A stretch of 64,000 nucleotides of DNA, from NCBI RefSeq assembly GCF_964019385.1, contig NC_088654.1:12874700-12938699 (forward strand), read 5' to 3'. The notes below the pieces were generated by a model that was given only the letters and a program-made list of their open reading frames with translations, was not told the DNA's origin and did not search any database. Each line of letters opens with the position of its first letter. Position 1 is the first letter of the stretch. The DNA comes from Sycon ciliatum. Taxonomy: Eukaryota; Porifera; Calcarea; Leucosolenida; Sycettidae. The translations under genes were made by a program, and so were the position numbers. Shown one piece after another: positions 36,237 to 47,826 of this stretch.

Positions 36237-36809
36237 TAGACTGTAGTTCAGAGCTACATTAACACTGTACACTGCAAAACATGTCACATGATGTATACCG
36301 TACGCATAATAAACACCCATGTCGTAGTGTTTTATGGGAATATAAAAAACTGCTATAAAAACCCTGGCGAAGCAGGCCGAGGTTAACTGAATATGAACTC
36401 AACAAGCACTATGACAATGCAGAATATCGCCGTGATACACATAACTACACATGCACAGTATGATAACAATAATTACGCATAGTAAATCTAGAAGGGCTAA
36501 CCAAAGTCACAGAGTAAAAGCCAGCATGAATATCAAGCAAGGAGTCGGTATTTTACGACTCCCTGATATCAAGGCAATATCACTAGCACTGTACACAGTA
36601 GTCACGACAAATGTTCAACTAAAGATTGTCAAGATCGCTTCAAACACTAAAAGTACAGACCGGTCGTTGGTTGCCCCGCACTGCCGCCTAGCGCCTCATG
36701 GTCTGGTCCTGGTGTGGAAACTCTGTGGAGTGTAAGATTTGAAGCGCTAGCTCGCTAAGTTCTAGTTGAGAGAGCGGCATGACACAGCATTAAACGAGAC
36801 CAGACAATG

Positions 36810-37722
36810 TTAATATGAGCGGGCGTAGGGCAAACGGTTGCGTTTCACACGCAACCGGCTGCTTGGACGACTTGCACTGAGGCGTTGGATCAGCTCATTT
36901 AGTCCTATCGCCGGCCCAACCCAGACGACGTGGACGAAATTACTTCTCGAAGAAGTAAGTGGAGATGGGCTGGATTCAAAGAAATGGATAAGCGTGAGAT
37001 CGAAGTTGGTTTCTTCCGTCCGGAAGCTGAAATGCTCTAGCTTACTTAGTTTGGCCAGGCTTTCTAAAAAGCTCTGTTGCTCAACATTAGGGTGGTCTAT
37101 AGTCAGCGCCTTCAAGTTTGGCAGCTTTCTGATAACAACGTCCAGTCTTGGGATATACGGGCAAAGTTCAGCATTGATGGGCCACTGAGATACAGACACT
37201 CCAATTGTGGACACTGTGTTGCAAGTGTTTCAAGGTCAGCCTCTAACCTCAATGACATTACACGTAGCGACAGCTTTCCTAGCGTGGCCAACTCACCAAA
37301 GTACTCAGGCAGCACAGTGTTAAAGCTCCGATGGTTCCAACACGAAAGGTCCTTTCTGCGTAGCCCTGGCACTCCAATTGCACCACGGATAGCTATAGGC
37401 TCGACAAATTGCGACAGGCAGATTATGAGATACCAGCATCTGAGCACTAAGCTCATTCTCATCTCTGAGATATCTTGAGGCGTGGCCTACTAGATGGGTT
37501 CGAAAACCATAGGAAAGGTGTTGCAGTGACTTGAAACAGGCTGCCATTTTTCTAGCGCATCGCATAGTGCCGCTGTTTGCCAGCAAGATATTGTGCATAA
37601 CGGGAACTCTTTAAGGAGGCGAGAGAAAATCTCAATGAACTCTGCATGATTCCCATCGTCTGGTGACGTCATGTCGTATACTTTAACGACAGCCCCCGAC
37701 TGCGTGATCTGCGGATTTTGTT
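36810..37722 (-). pseudogene. Decayed LRR tail of F-box copy 6
   Basis: Same frame breaks as copies 3 and 4. Confidence 0.6.
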
Positions 37723-38865
37723 TCAGGATTTAAAGAAAAGAAACTTTTTACCTTTCATGCAAAGGTTGCTCAGGAATAAGCCTTGCAGAAACGGGCAACC
37801 GGTTGACATTTGATCGAACTCTGCTGTAGGCTGCAACGGAGAGTGCGAACAGTCTTCCGACATCCTGCCTATGTTAACTGGTGTTGTACCGCACAGCGGT
37901 GCGGACGGGAGACGATAAATCTGGAACACCTGCAGGCTTTGCAAATTGCCCGCCCTGGCTTGAATTCGCTTCAGCAGTTCGTAGATGCCAGTACCGTCCC
38001 TCATCCACCCGACGATTCTCAGATGGAGGGCCATCTTGAGTGATACTGATACTAGAGTATTCATTGCCGCCTCAGTGAAGTAGAAAGAGTAATCTCCAGG
38101 ATAAGTTGTCGGCCGCACAGCAACAGTGACCCAAACCTCTTGTAAATGTTCAAATTCCAGTATTGCGTCCAGTATTGTGATATCTCTTTCAATGAAACAC
38201 ATACTTAAGTCGAGCACTGCGAGGTTAGGCATGAGTTTCAAACCTTCAACTACAGTGTTTGTTGAGATTCTTGGTCCTGGGGTCGCCGGCGCGAAATCTT
38301 CTCCCATCAGCTCCAACTCTTTCACATAGTTTCCACATTTGCGAGCCAATTCCATGAATCTTCTTATCATGCTTCTGCTAGATCCTTGGCGGAAATCGAA
38401 AGACGATGTCTCACACACCCTACCTTTCCATTCAACAGCGACTCTTCTGAATTGCTGGCAGACGGTTGCTAGGTGATGACTGTGATACCATCCATTGGGT
38501 AATTTACTGAATATCAGTGCCCATATTTCATCCGGCAATTTGGGCAACGCTGGCGAGGCAACAGACAGTTGCAATTCGTCACCTCCATTGTCGGGCTGTG
38601 GCCGTTCTCCGAAGCGTTTCTTCCTCCTACCTGCACAACATGACGAGCCTTGGGGAGCGTTCTCACCGCATTCGATTACTGCCACGCTGCAAACTTTATC
38701 TGTTTCTGTGCTACTGAAGACCTCAGCACTAACTTGGCTAGAAATTTCCCGCGGGTTGCAAACCTCACACGGTTCACTGCAAACACTGGCCGACATGCTA
38801 GGGCAGTTACTTGGTGGGTCTTCGCCAGCGTTCTCACTTGGCCCGCTCGCCGACATTCTGAACAC
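37723..38865 (-). CDS. F-box/LRR-like protein, copy 6 (type B')
   Basis: 380 codons, almost identical to copy 4 (one visible difference, PTAEFD for PTVEFD). F-box and LRRs as in copy 4, ending KGKKFLFFKS. Confidence 0.72.
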   Translation of the reverse strand: MFRMSASGPSENAGEDPPSNCPSMSASVCSEPCEVCNPREISSQVSAEVFSSTETDKVCSVAVIECGENAPQGSSCCAGRRKKRFGERPQPDNGGDELQLSVASPALPKLPDEIWALIFSKLPNGWYHSHHLATVCQQFRRVAVEWKGRVCETSSFDFRQGSSRSMIRRFMELARKCGNYVKELELMGEDFAPATPGPRISTNTVVEGLKLMPNLAVLDLSMCFIERDITILDAILEFEHLQEVWVTVAVRPTTYPGDYSFYFTEAAMNTLVSVSLKMALHLRIVGWMRDGTGIYELLKRIQARAGNLQSLQVFQIYRLPSAPLCGTTPVNIGRMSEDCSHSPLQPTAEFDQMSTGCPFLQGLFLSNLCMKGKKFLFFKS

Positions 38866-39274
38866 CTAGCCCGCTGCACTATCGTTGTGAACACAAGAAT
38901 CTGAAAAACAAGCTACCCGTGTTCTTCTTGTTGCGCTCCTATTAGCTTCTTGAACGCAATGGCACTCCGACTCGGAAAATCTCAGAAACTATAGTACCTA
39001 CTAGATATTCTCTCGAATGGCTGAGAACTGTTGGACTATTAGTAGTAAAAAATAATAATATTATTACCCGGGCAGACTACGTGTATTGTACAGTATCGGC
39101 AACCCATTCCACTGGAAAATCGTGCAAGAAGGTCTGCATGCACAGCCAGCGGGTTGTATTGTATTAGCAGAGAAGTAGTGTTCTCTGTCCACCCGGGAAC
39201 GGGTACGAGGGAGCACGGCGTGGGATAAAAGGATGTGACGAGTGCAGGGTTAATTAAGACGTCGGCCTCTTTTG

Positions 39275-39358
39275 TCTTTGTGCGGAGAGTTGAGTGAGAG
39301 TGTCTTTGTGCGGAGAGTTGAGTGAGAGTGTCTTTGTGCGGAGAGTTGAGTGAGAGTG
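39275..39358. repeat. 28-bp tandem repeat, three copies, U6
   Basis: Three copies against four in U4, a length difference between near-identical units. Confidence 0.9.
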
Positions 39359-39574
39359 TCTTTGTGCTGTGGTGGCCCCCACTGGCAATATGGTCGTGTT
39401 CAATGACAATAGTGGGGTGCACGTATGAGTGAATGTGCGGATGTGTGCGAAACGAGTGGAGTGCAGGGTAGAGTGGAGTGCAGGGTGGACAGATAACATG
39501 ACTTGTATTTTACATCATCTCAAGCCACTACTGCCTACTGTACATGTACTGGCACTGCTGGCGTCTATTACGTA

Positions 39575-39797
39575 ATCATTGATAGGGCAGGGGTGAGCGG
39601 ATAATGCTCGAAAAGGTGGCAGATTCTGCTCGAAAAGCAGTAAAATTGGCAGAACCATACAAACCTTATGGTGGGCAATTCCTCGAATTCTGCTCCATTT
39701 CTTTATCCACATACCAAACATGCATGAAACTTACCAGAAAAGTACCGAATTCTGCCAATTTTTCTGCCGGCATTATCCGCATATGCCTAATCATTGA
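39575..39797. mobile_element. 207-bp hAT-like MITE at the U6/U7 junction
   Basis: Element 39583-39789 with ATCATTGA duplications at 39575-39582 and 39790-39797; same insertion as at the U4/U5 junction. Confidence 0.85.
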
Positions 39798-39824
39798 TAT
39801 CAGTACAGCAATACATGTAACAGC

Positions 39825-39870
39825 ATGCATACCTGATGAGGGCAATTTTGCCGAAACGTTCTAAATATTG
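39825..39870 (+). ncRNA. Hammerhead ribozyme-like core
   Basis: Core 39833-39857, identical to the motif at 27468. Confidence 0.4.
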
Positions 39871-40117
39871 ATTGAGAAATGAGTTCGAGTTTGCAGAGTG
39901 AATGGGAAGCGAGCGAGTCTGCTCTGAAACCTTTTTTCCCTATTGTATTAATAAATTATAATATTGACTGACTACGAGGTCAATATAGGAAATAAAATGT
40001 CGTGCAATGTTATCGCATGAGCTGATTGTTTAGTAATTGGTGGTGTTAGTGGACAGCATAGCGTGACTTGTAGTTCCTTGATCTTTTTTTTTCGTAGTAT
40101 TATTTTACTAGGGAAAT

Positions 40118-40724
40118 CCCCACAGACTGGCAATCACCACAGACTGGCAATCCCCACAGACTGGCAATCCCCACAGACTGGCAATCCCCATAGACTGGCA
40201 ATCACCACAGACTGGCAATCCCCACAGACTGGCAATCACCACAGACTGGCAATCCCCACAGACTGGCAATCCCCACAGACTGGCAATCACCACAGACTGG
40301 CAATCTCCACAGACTGGCAATCACCACAGACTGGCAATCCCCACAGACTGGCAATTCCCACAGACTGGCAATCCCCACAGACTGGCAATCCCCACAGACT
40401 GGCAATCACCACAGACTGGCAATCCCCACAGACTGGCAATCCCCACAGACTGGCAATCCCCACAGACTGGCAATCCCCACAGACTGGCAATCCCCACAGA
40501 CTGGCAATCCCCACAGACTGGCAATCACCACAGACTGGCAATCCCCACAGACTGGAAATCCCCACAGACTGGAAATCCCCAAACACTGGCAATCCCCACA
40601 GACTGGCAATCCCCACAGACTGGCAACCCCACAGACTGGCAATCACCACAGACTGGCAATCCCCACAGACTGGAAATCCCCACAGACTGGCAATCCCCAC
40701 AGACTGGCAATCACCACAGACTGG
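40118..40724. repeat. 17-bp minisatellite, U7
   Basis: About 36 copies; one copy near 40625 lacks a base (CAACCCCACAG), which shifts the repeat phase. Confidence 0.95.
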
Positions 40725-40857
40725 CTTCTTTTCTTTTTTGCTGAACTCCTTGATACAATATAATCGAGTCAGAGAAACGGCCGGATCAGCTTCGTTTTGC
40801 ACAGAGGATGTACGTGTAGATCTACCTGTACAATCATACGTATAATTATATTATGTA

Positions 40858-40948
40858 CAGTGCTGTCAACTGAAATCCGACTCACCCCCCCCCCCCCTGG
40901 CCGGCTCGCCGCGCCGCCCGGGGGGTCGGATTTCAATTGACAGCACTG
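40858..40948. repeat. GC-loop inverted repeat, U7
   Basis: As in the other units but with a CTCA interruption before the C-run. Confidence 0.85.
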
Positions 40949-41518
40949 TAGACTGTAGTTGAGAGCCACATTAACATTGTACACAAACATGTCACATGAT
41001 GTATACTGTACGCATAACAAACACCCATGTCGTAGTGTTTTATGGGAATATAAAAAAACTGGTAGAAAAACCCTGGCGAAGCAGGCCGAGGTTCACTTAA
41101 TACGGACTCAACAAGCACTATGACAATGCAGAATATCGCCGTGATACACATAACTACACATACACAGTATGATAACAATAATTATGCATAGTAAATCTAG
41201 AAGGGCTAACCAAAGTCACAGAGTAAAAGCCAGCATGAATATCAAGCAGGGAGTCGGTATTTTACGACTCCCTGATATCAAGGCAATATCACTAGCACTG
41301 TACACAGTAGTCACGACAGATGTTCAACTAAAGATTGTCAAGTTCGCTTCAAACACTAAAAGTACAGACCAGTCGTTGGTGGCCCCGCACTGCCGCCTAG
41401 CGCCTCATGGTCTGGTCCTGGTGTGGAAACTCTGTGGAGTGTAAGATTTGAAGCGCTAGCTCGCTAAGTTCTAGTTGAGAGAGCGGCATGACACAGCATT
41501 AAACGAGACCAGACAATG

Positions 41519-42431
41519 TTAATATGAGCGGGCGTAGGGCAAACGGTTGCGTTTCACACGCAACCGGCTGCTTGGACGACTTGCACTGAGGCGTTGGATC
41601 AGCTCATTTAGTCCTATCGCCGGCCCAACCCAGACGACGTGGACGAAATTACTTCTCGAAGAAGTAAGTGGAGATGGGCTGGATTCAAAGAAATGGATAA
41701 GCGTGAGATCGAAGTTGGTTTCTTCCGTCCGGAAGCTGAAATGCTCTAGCTTACTTAGTTTGGCCAGGCTTTCGAAAAAGCTCTGTTGCTCAACATTAGG
41801 GTGGTCTATAGTCAGCGCCTTCAAGTTTGGCAGCTTTCTGATAACAACGTCCAGTCTTGGGATATACGGGCAAAGTTCAGCATTGATGGGCCACTGAGAT
41901 ACAGGCACTACAATTGTGGACACTGTGTTGCAAGTGTTTCAAGGTCAGCCTCTAACCTCAATGACATTACACGTAGCGACAGCTTTCCTAGCGTGGCCAA
42001 CTCACCAAAGTACTCAGGCAGCACAGTGTTAAAGCTCCGATGGTTCCAACACGAAAGGTCCTTTCTGCGTAGCCCTGGCACTCCAATTGCACCACGGATA
42101 GCTATAGGCTCGACAAATTGCGACAGGCAGATTATGAGATACCAGCATCTGAGCACTAAGCTCATTCTCATCTCTGAGATATCTTGAGGCGTGGCCTACT
42201 AGATGGGTTCGAAAACCATAGGAAAGGTGTTGCAGTGACTTGAAACAGGCTGCCATTTTTCTAGCGCATCGCATAGTGCCGCTGTTTGCCAGCAAGATAT
42301 TGTGCATAACGGGAACTCTTTAAGGAGGCGAGAGAAAATCTCAATGAACTCTGCATGATTCCCATCGTCTGGTGACGTCATGTCGTATACTTTAACGACA
42401 GCCCCCGACTGCGTGATCTGCGGATTTTGTT
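41519..42431 (-). pseudogene. Decayed LRR tail of F-box copy 7
   Basis: Same frame breaks as copies 3, 4 and 6. The middle open segment starts at the same Met but the frame ends at 41908 in CPQL, because CAATTGTAGTGCC replaces the sense codon there. Confidence 0.6.
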
Positions 42432-43574
42432 TCAGGATTTAAAGAAAAGAAACTTTTTACCTTTCATGCAAAGGTTGCTCAGGAATAAGCCTTGCAGAAA
42501 CGGGCAACCGGTTGACATTTGATCGAACTCTGCTGTAGGCTGCAACGGAGAGTGCGAACAGTCTTCCGACATCCTGCCTATGTTAACTGGTGTTGTACCG
42601 CACAGCGGTGCGGACGGGAGACGAGAAATCTGGAACACCTGCAGGCTTTGCAAATTGCCCGCCCTGGCTTGAATTCGCTTCAGCAGTTCGTAGATGCCAG
42701 TACCGTCCCTCATCCACCCGACGATTCTCAGATGGAGGGCCATCTTGAGTGATACTGATACTAGAGTATTCATTGCCGCCTCAGTGAAGTAGAAAGAGTA
42801 ATCTCCAGGATAAGTTGTCGGCCGCACAGCAACAGTGACCCAAACCTCTTGTAAATGTTCAAATTCCAGTATTGCGTCCAGTATTGTGATATCTCTTTCA
42901 ATGAAACACATACTTAAGTCGAGCACTGCGAGGTTAGGCATGAGTTTCAAACCTTCAACTACAGTGTTTGTTGAGATTCTTGGTCCTGGGGTCGCCGGCG
43001 CGAAATCTTCTCCCATCAGCTCCAACTCTTTCACATAGTTTCCACATTTGCGAGCCAATTCCATGAATCTTCTTATCATGCTTCTGCTAGATCCTTGGCG
43101 GAAATCGAAAGACGATGTCTCACACACCCTACCTTTCCATTCAACAGCGACTCTTCGGAATTGCTGGCAGACGGTTGCTAGGTGATGACTGTGATACCAT
43201 CCATTGGGTAATTTACTGAATATCAGTGCCCATATTTCATCCGGCAATTTGGGCAACGCTGGCGAGGCAACAGACAGTTGCAATTCGTCACCTCCATTGT
43301 CGGGCTGTGGCCGTTCTCCGAAGCGTTTCTTCCTCCTACCTGCACAACATGACGAGCCTTGGGGAGCGTTCTCACCGCATTCGATTACTGCCACGCTGCA
43401 AACTTTATCTGTTTCTGTGCTACTGAAGACCTCAGCACCAACTTGGCTAGAAATTTCCCGCGGGTTGCAAACCTCACACGGTTCACTGCAAACACTGGCC
43501 GACATGCTAGGGCAGTTACTTGGTGAGTCTTCGCCAGCGTTTTCACTTGGCCCGCTCGCCGACATTCTGACCAC
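42432..43574 (-). CDS. F-box/LRR-like protein, copy 7 (type B')
   Basis: 380 codons. It starts MVRMSASG instead of MFRMSASG and has SPSNCPS and SSQVGAEVF, residues otherwise seen in type A, in an otherwise B' protein. This mosaic suggests gene conversion at the 5' end. F-box intact; ends KGKKFLFFKS. Confidence 0.72.
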   Translation of the reverse strand: MVRMSASGPSENAGEDSPSNCPSMSASVCSEPCEVCNPREISSQVGAEVFSSTETDKVCSVAVIECGENAPQGSSCCAGRRKKRFGERPQPDNGGDELQLSVASPALPKLPDEIWALIFSKLPNGWYHSHHLATVCQQFRRVAVEWKGRVCETSSFDFRQGSSRSMIRRFMELARKCGNYVKELELMGEDFAPATPGPRISTNTVVEGLKLMPNLAVLDLSMCFIERDITILDAILEFEHLQEVWVTVAVRPTTYPGDYSFYFTEAAMNTLVSVSLKMALHLRIVGWMRDGTGIYELLKRIQARAGNLQSLQVFQISRLPSAPLCGTTPVNIGRMSEDCSHSPLQPTAEFDQMSTGCPFLQGLFLSNLCMKGKKFLFFKS

Positions 43575-43983
43575 CTAGCCCGCTGCACTATCGTTGTGAA
43601 CACAAGAATCTGAAAAACAAGCTACCCGCGTTCTTCTTGTTGCGCCCCTATTAGCTTCTTGAACGCAATGGCACTCCGACTCGGAAAAGCTCAGAAACTA
43701 TAGTACCTACTAGATATTCTCTCGAATGGCTGAGAACTGTTGGACTATTAGTAGTAAAAAATAATAATATTATTACCCGGGCAGACTACGTGTATTGTAC
43801 AGTATCGGCAACCCATTCCACTGGAAAATCGTGCAAGAAGGTCTGCATGCACAGCCAGCGGGTTGTATTGTATTAGCAGAGAAGTAGTGTTCTCTGTCCA
43901 CCCGGGAACGGGTACGAGGGAGCACGGCGTGGGATAAAAGGATGTGACGAGTGCAGGGTTAATTAAGACGTCGGCCTCTTTTG

Positions 43984-44039
43984 TCTTTGTGCGGAGAGTT
44001 GAGTGAGAGTGTCTTTGTGCGGAGAGTTGAGTGAGAGTG
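43984..44039. repeat. 28-bp tandem repeat, two copies, U7
   Basis: Two copies, the fewest among B-type units. Confidence 0.88.
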
Positions 44040-44255
44040 TCTTTGTGCTGTGGAGGCCCCCACTGGCAATATGGTCGTGTTCAATGACAATAGTGGGGTG
44101 CACGTATGAGTGAATGTGCGGATGTGTGCGAAACGAGTGGAGTGCAGGATGGAGTGGAGTGCAGGGTGGACAGATAACATGACTTGTATTTTACATCATC
44201 ACAAGCCACTACTGCCTACTGTACATGTACTGGCACTGCTGGCGTCTATTACGTA

Positions 44256-44479
44256 ATCATTGATAGGGCAGGGGTGTGCGGATAATGCTCGAAAAGGTGG
44301 CAGATTCTGCTCGAAAAGCAGTAAAATTGGCAGAACCATACAAACCTTATGGCGGGCAATTCCTCGAATTCTGCTCCATTTCTTTATCCACATACCAAAC
44401 ATGCATGAAACTTACCAGAAAAAGTACCGAATTCTGCCAATTTTTCTGCCGGCATTATCCGCATATGCCTAATCATTGA
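44256..44479. mobile_element. hAT-like MITE at the right edge of the array
   Basis: Element 44264-44471 with ATCATTGA duplications at 44256-44263 and 44472-44479. Same insertion as at the two internal junctions. Confidence 0.85.
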
Positions 44480-44506
44480 TATCAGTACAGCAATACATGT
44501 AACAGC

Positions 44507-44552
44507 ATGCATACCTGATGAGGGCAATTTTGCCGAAACGTTCTAAATATTG
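44507..44552 (+). ncRNA. Hammerhead ribozyme-like core
   Basis: Core 44515-44539, same motif as at 27468 and 39833. Confidence 0.4.
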
Positions 44553-44644
44553 ATTGAGAAATGAGTTCGAGTTTGCAGAGTGAATGGGAAGCGAGCGAGT
44601 CTGCTCTGAAACCTTTTTTCCCTATTGTATTAATAAAATTTAAT

Positions 44645-45960
44645 TATAATATTGACTGACTACGAGGTCAATATAGGAAATAAAAGCCGAGGTCTTTTTC
44701 GAGGTTTTATTTCCTATACTGACCAAGTACGAAGTCAATTAACGACAAACAGTCCGTATTTCAAATTCCAGAAAGATAACCTCATGAATCCCGGTTTTAT
44801 GATTGCACAACTGGGCCGTTGCTTCATCACCTACTCATACTTGTATTGTATTTATTTAAAAGGATTCTCCAAAAGCAAATGGATGCTTATCACGGAAGTC
44901 TCCCACATAAATATCCCAAGAAAAATGGGGAAATGGGGAGAGGAGAGTGGAAGATGAAGCATGGGAAGAAGGGAAACATGTACCTACATGTAAATATCGA
45001 GGTATAAAAGCAGGAAAGAAATCGACGAGGGAAGAAATCACCTCTGCAGATAATAGCGGGACATTTAGATGAAAAAAACCCAGCAAGGATTAATTTCAAG
45101 GAAAAAAATTTCTCAAACGGAAAAGTTCGGAATTCCAGTCAGAGAATATCTATGCTGAGAGTAATGAGCCTTTAGAGCAATGCGAAAATTGACAGAGGAC
45201 TGAACGCAGCGGATGTGTTCTGGAAGTTTGTTTCATTCCACAGATAAACTGAAGAGAGGGGATTTAAGGAAATGGGCGCCAGAACGAGGTAAAACTATAG
45301 AGCACGGGTGACGACAACTAAGGGATACATTGAATTTGAAACGAATTAGCAAAGACGGAAACTGGTAAAAGACATGATGAAAATACAGCAAGGACAGAAT
45401 CTGACGACGCCACTTCAGGGATGACCAGTCACAAGTACGATTAAGAATCTGCTTCGGGGTTTCCCACTCAGGAGGGTGCCGGGTCTTACAAAGCAGATAT
45501 GAACGAGCAGCAACGTCTTGCAGTCGGTCTAACGTAAGCGAATCTGAATGGGATACGGCGAATGACCAGACAGGGACTGCGTATTCTAACAGTGGTCGTA
45601 CGTAACACTTGTAGAGCAAATTCACGGTTGAAGCAGAAAGGAAATGGGCCATATGGCGCAACAGAAAAACACGACTGCGAAACTTATGGGTGATAGATTT
45701 TATATGGTCAGAAAAATTTAGTGAAGGAGTGATAGTCACGCCGAGATGACAGTGGCTATCACCTTTCTGAGACACAGTGCCCATGCTGCACTAGGCACCG
45801 TTCAACTGCGCAACCCATAAGCCGTCAAATACATGTACATGTATAAGCAGTCGTCTAGTCAATATAGCCATGAGGAGTGAAATATGCAGGAAGATTTGAC
45901 TGCTTAGGTATAGCAAAAATCAATGGGAGTCAATACTAAGAGAGAGTGATAATTATTTAC
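44645..45960 (-). mobile_element. LINE copy, 3' portion
   Basis: Minus-strand element carrying a reverse-transcriptase fragment and a 3' end that folds as TATTGAC...AATAAAA / TTTTATTTCCTATA...GTCAAT (44650-44745). A shortened copy lies at 58755-59145 in the opposite orientation. Confidence 0.65.
45233..45784 (-). pseudogene. Non-LTR reverse transcriptase, C-terminal fragment
   Basis: A 183-codon open frame matching the end of LINE reverse transcriptases: HLGVTITPSLNFSDHIKSIT, then LLYKCYVRPLLEYAVPVWS, then LDRLQDVAARSYL. This is the thumb/after-palm region; the YADD catalytic part lies upstream and is absent. Continuing sequence (HPPEWETPKQIL, LSLLYFHHVFYQF) fits the usual C-terminal tail. 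It is a truncated copy, probably inactive. Confidence 0.85.
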
Positions 45961-46425
45961 TGTATTGTTACATCATCGAGCCTCCTCGACCTCCGTGCGT
46001 GGGGTCGGGAACCTCTTTTCATCCGACAAATGCGGACGTCAGAGTAGAGCTAGGCCTGGGGAGGTTTTAGTCCCAAGTAATCCGTGTGTACTTTACGTGT
46101 GTGTTCCACGTGCATGATACTAGTACTCAGTGCAGTGACCCACGTACAGACGTTTTCTGATTCACGACATACCGTGTATGGATCAGGAGGCCTCGCGCTC
46201 GAGGCTCACCCACGTTCCGCCAGAACGTGAGCGAAAATCAGAATGGAGAGAATTGTGCAAGCTGTGAGGGTGCTCAGCTAAAGAAGTTTTCGAAGCACGA
46301 TATCAAATTTTTTAAATATTCGATGAGCTTCGAAGCTTCGTCTTTGGCCTACTTTGGGCCTTTCGCTTCATGCTTTTGTTTGTTCCGTGTGACAAAATAC
46401 ATTGTACAACAGTGGAAAGTGAGTC

Positions 46426-46558
46426 CTTTGCATGCGTTTACGTGTATCGTTCTCGTATCCGTTACGTGGGACTAAAACCTCCCTACTGGGGAGGTTTTAG
46501 TCCCACGTAACGGATACGAGAACGTGGGTGATACATGTATACGTAAACGCATGCAAAG
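46426..46558. repeat. Near-perfect palindrome
   Basis: Arms CTTTGCATGCGTTTACGTGT... and its complement meet at CCCTACTGGGG, with the core GTGGGACTAAAACCTCC perfectly mirrored. The right arm has a short extra segment (GGGTGATACATG). Confidence 0.85.
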
Positions 46559-46715
46559 TACCACTTCCACTACGTGTTGCATGATTGTACATGTTTTTCG
46601 ATTTTGACAGCATGTTAATACAAGGCGAGGACGCGTAGTGCTCCTGACTACAACTATAAAATCGAAAAACATGTTAAACCACCAAGCAAGGCTTCTGTAT
46701 ATACCATGATTGTAC

Positions 46716-46900
46716 ATGTATGTCGAGGACGATACTGGCAAGACCATGTGACAAAACGGTTAAACCACAATTCAAGGACGCATAGCAACATACCACACAA
46801 CTTGGGTGGATCTAAAGATTGATTTAAAGATCGATTGGAGGGGAAGCTAAGCGAACATGAATAATGAAGAGCCGAACGCCTCAGTACTACACTGCAGGAC
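46716..46900. repeat. Diverged relative of the centre of the Mutator-like element
   Basis: CGATACTGGCAAGACCAT, AACGGTTAAACCAC and CATACCACACAACTTG match the unpaired centre of the element at 9310-9390 with scattered differences. Confidence 0.55.
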
Positions 46901-46915
46901 TTCGACCAAGACAAT

Positions 46916-47248
46916 TTAGATGGAAAAAACTGAAAAACTGTCACCATCACCCTCATACTCCCTGGCGATGCGCTCGTTCATCGCCTTCAGCTTTTCGTCA
47001 ACCTCTGTGCGGAGCGCACCCTCTTGCCTTCTGGCACTGCGCTCCTCGCGGTCCTCGCACTGGGAAAGCCTCTGCTCCAAGTATTGGACCGACTTAACGC
47101 CTTCCAATCCATAACCATTAACGAATTCCGCTGGCGATAAAGCTGTCTTCCATAGCCTATACAATGTGTCATGTACATGTAGTTGTTCAAGCATTACCCG
47201 CCGAGTCCTGGCGTGATCGCCAAATGTTGGGAACCCTCTGACTTTCTT
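46916..47248 (-). CDS. Unrecognised partial ORF with coiled-coil character
   Basis: Open on the minus strand from a stop at about 47249 to 46916. It contains FKKVRGFPTFGDHARTRRVM and a charged helical end (LEQRLSQCEDREERSARRQE, VDEKLKAMNERIAREYEGD). The composition looks coding and would suit a last exon or a transposon-derived segment. I do not recognise the family. Confidence 0.35.
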   Translation of the reverse strand, partial: KKVRGFPTFGDHARTRRVMLEQLHVHDTLYRLWKTALSPAEFVNGYGLEGVKSVQYLEQRLSQCEDREERSARRQEGALRTEVDEKLKAMNERIAREYEGDGDSFSVFSI

Positions 47249-47283
47249 AAAGTGTCAAGAACGAACGACCACATGGCACGAGG

Positions 47284-47335
47284 ACAATTATTGCTTCTTC
47301 ACAGTATAATTATTCTGTGAAGAAGCAATAGTTGT
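47284..47335. repeat. Short perfect hairpin
   Basis: ACAATTATTGCTTCTTCACAG and its near-complement flank TATAATTATT; stem about 20 bp. Confidence 0.8.
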
Positions 47336-47826
47336 TTGACTTCGATGGAATGTATCAGTAAAATTAATACTATGCAGCGCATATGGCGTATAACAGGTAC
47401 TGTCAAAGCCATTACCCTAACGAGGCGCATATATAACGATTTCCCAAAATTGACTAGTTTACGTGTACCAAAGGTAACGATTCTCACTCATTCTCAACGC
47501 TCAATAGGGCAGTATAATTATGTATCGGTTTCTGTATAACGATTTCTATTTTAACGACAGATTAATCTTCGTTAAAACTCGGTAGAGTTAGCACTTCGTT
47601 ATAATATACGTGTATGGCTTTTACAGTACCATGCAGTACATCAGCAATACGGCGGATTCGAGATACAACAATCAAGCGACTACAATGTTACGAGCTAGAA
47701 GACCTTTCACACTTCAGAACTTGTGCTTTCTAACACGTACCATTGTGGTCCTTCGTTTTATCCATATTATGGATTCACAGGAAGCGTGAGGTATGACGTC
47801 TGAAGAAAATGTTGAACGGTCTCGGC

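Larger units (their letters stand above)
33032..39582. repeat. Composite tandem unit U6 (type B')
   Basis: Nearly identical to U4, including the nested 783-bp element and the 207-bp hAT-like MITE at its right edge. Confidence 0.9.
39583..44471. repeat. Composite tandem unit U7 (type B', shortened left end)
   Basis: Begins like U5 with hAT-like MITE, hammerhead-like motif and LINE end, then the right arm of the Mutator-like element. Its F-box gene is type B', unlike U5. Confidence 0.85.
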
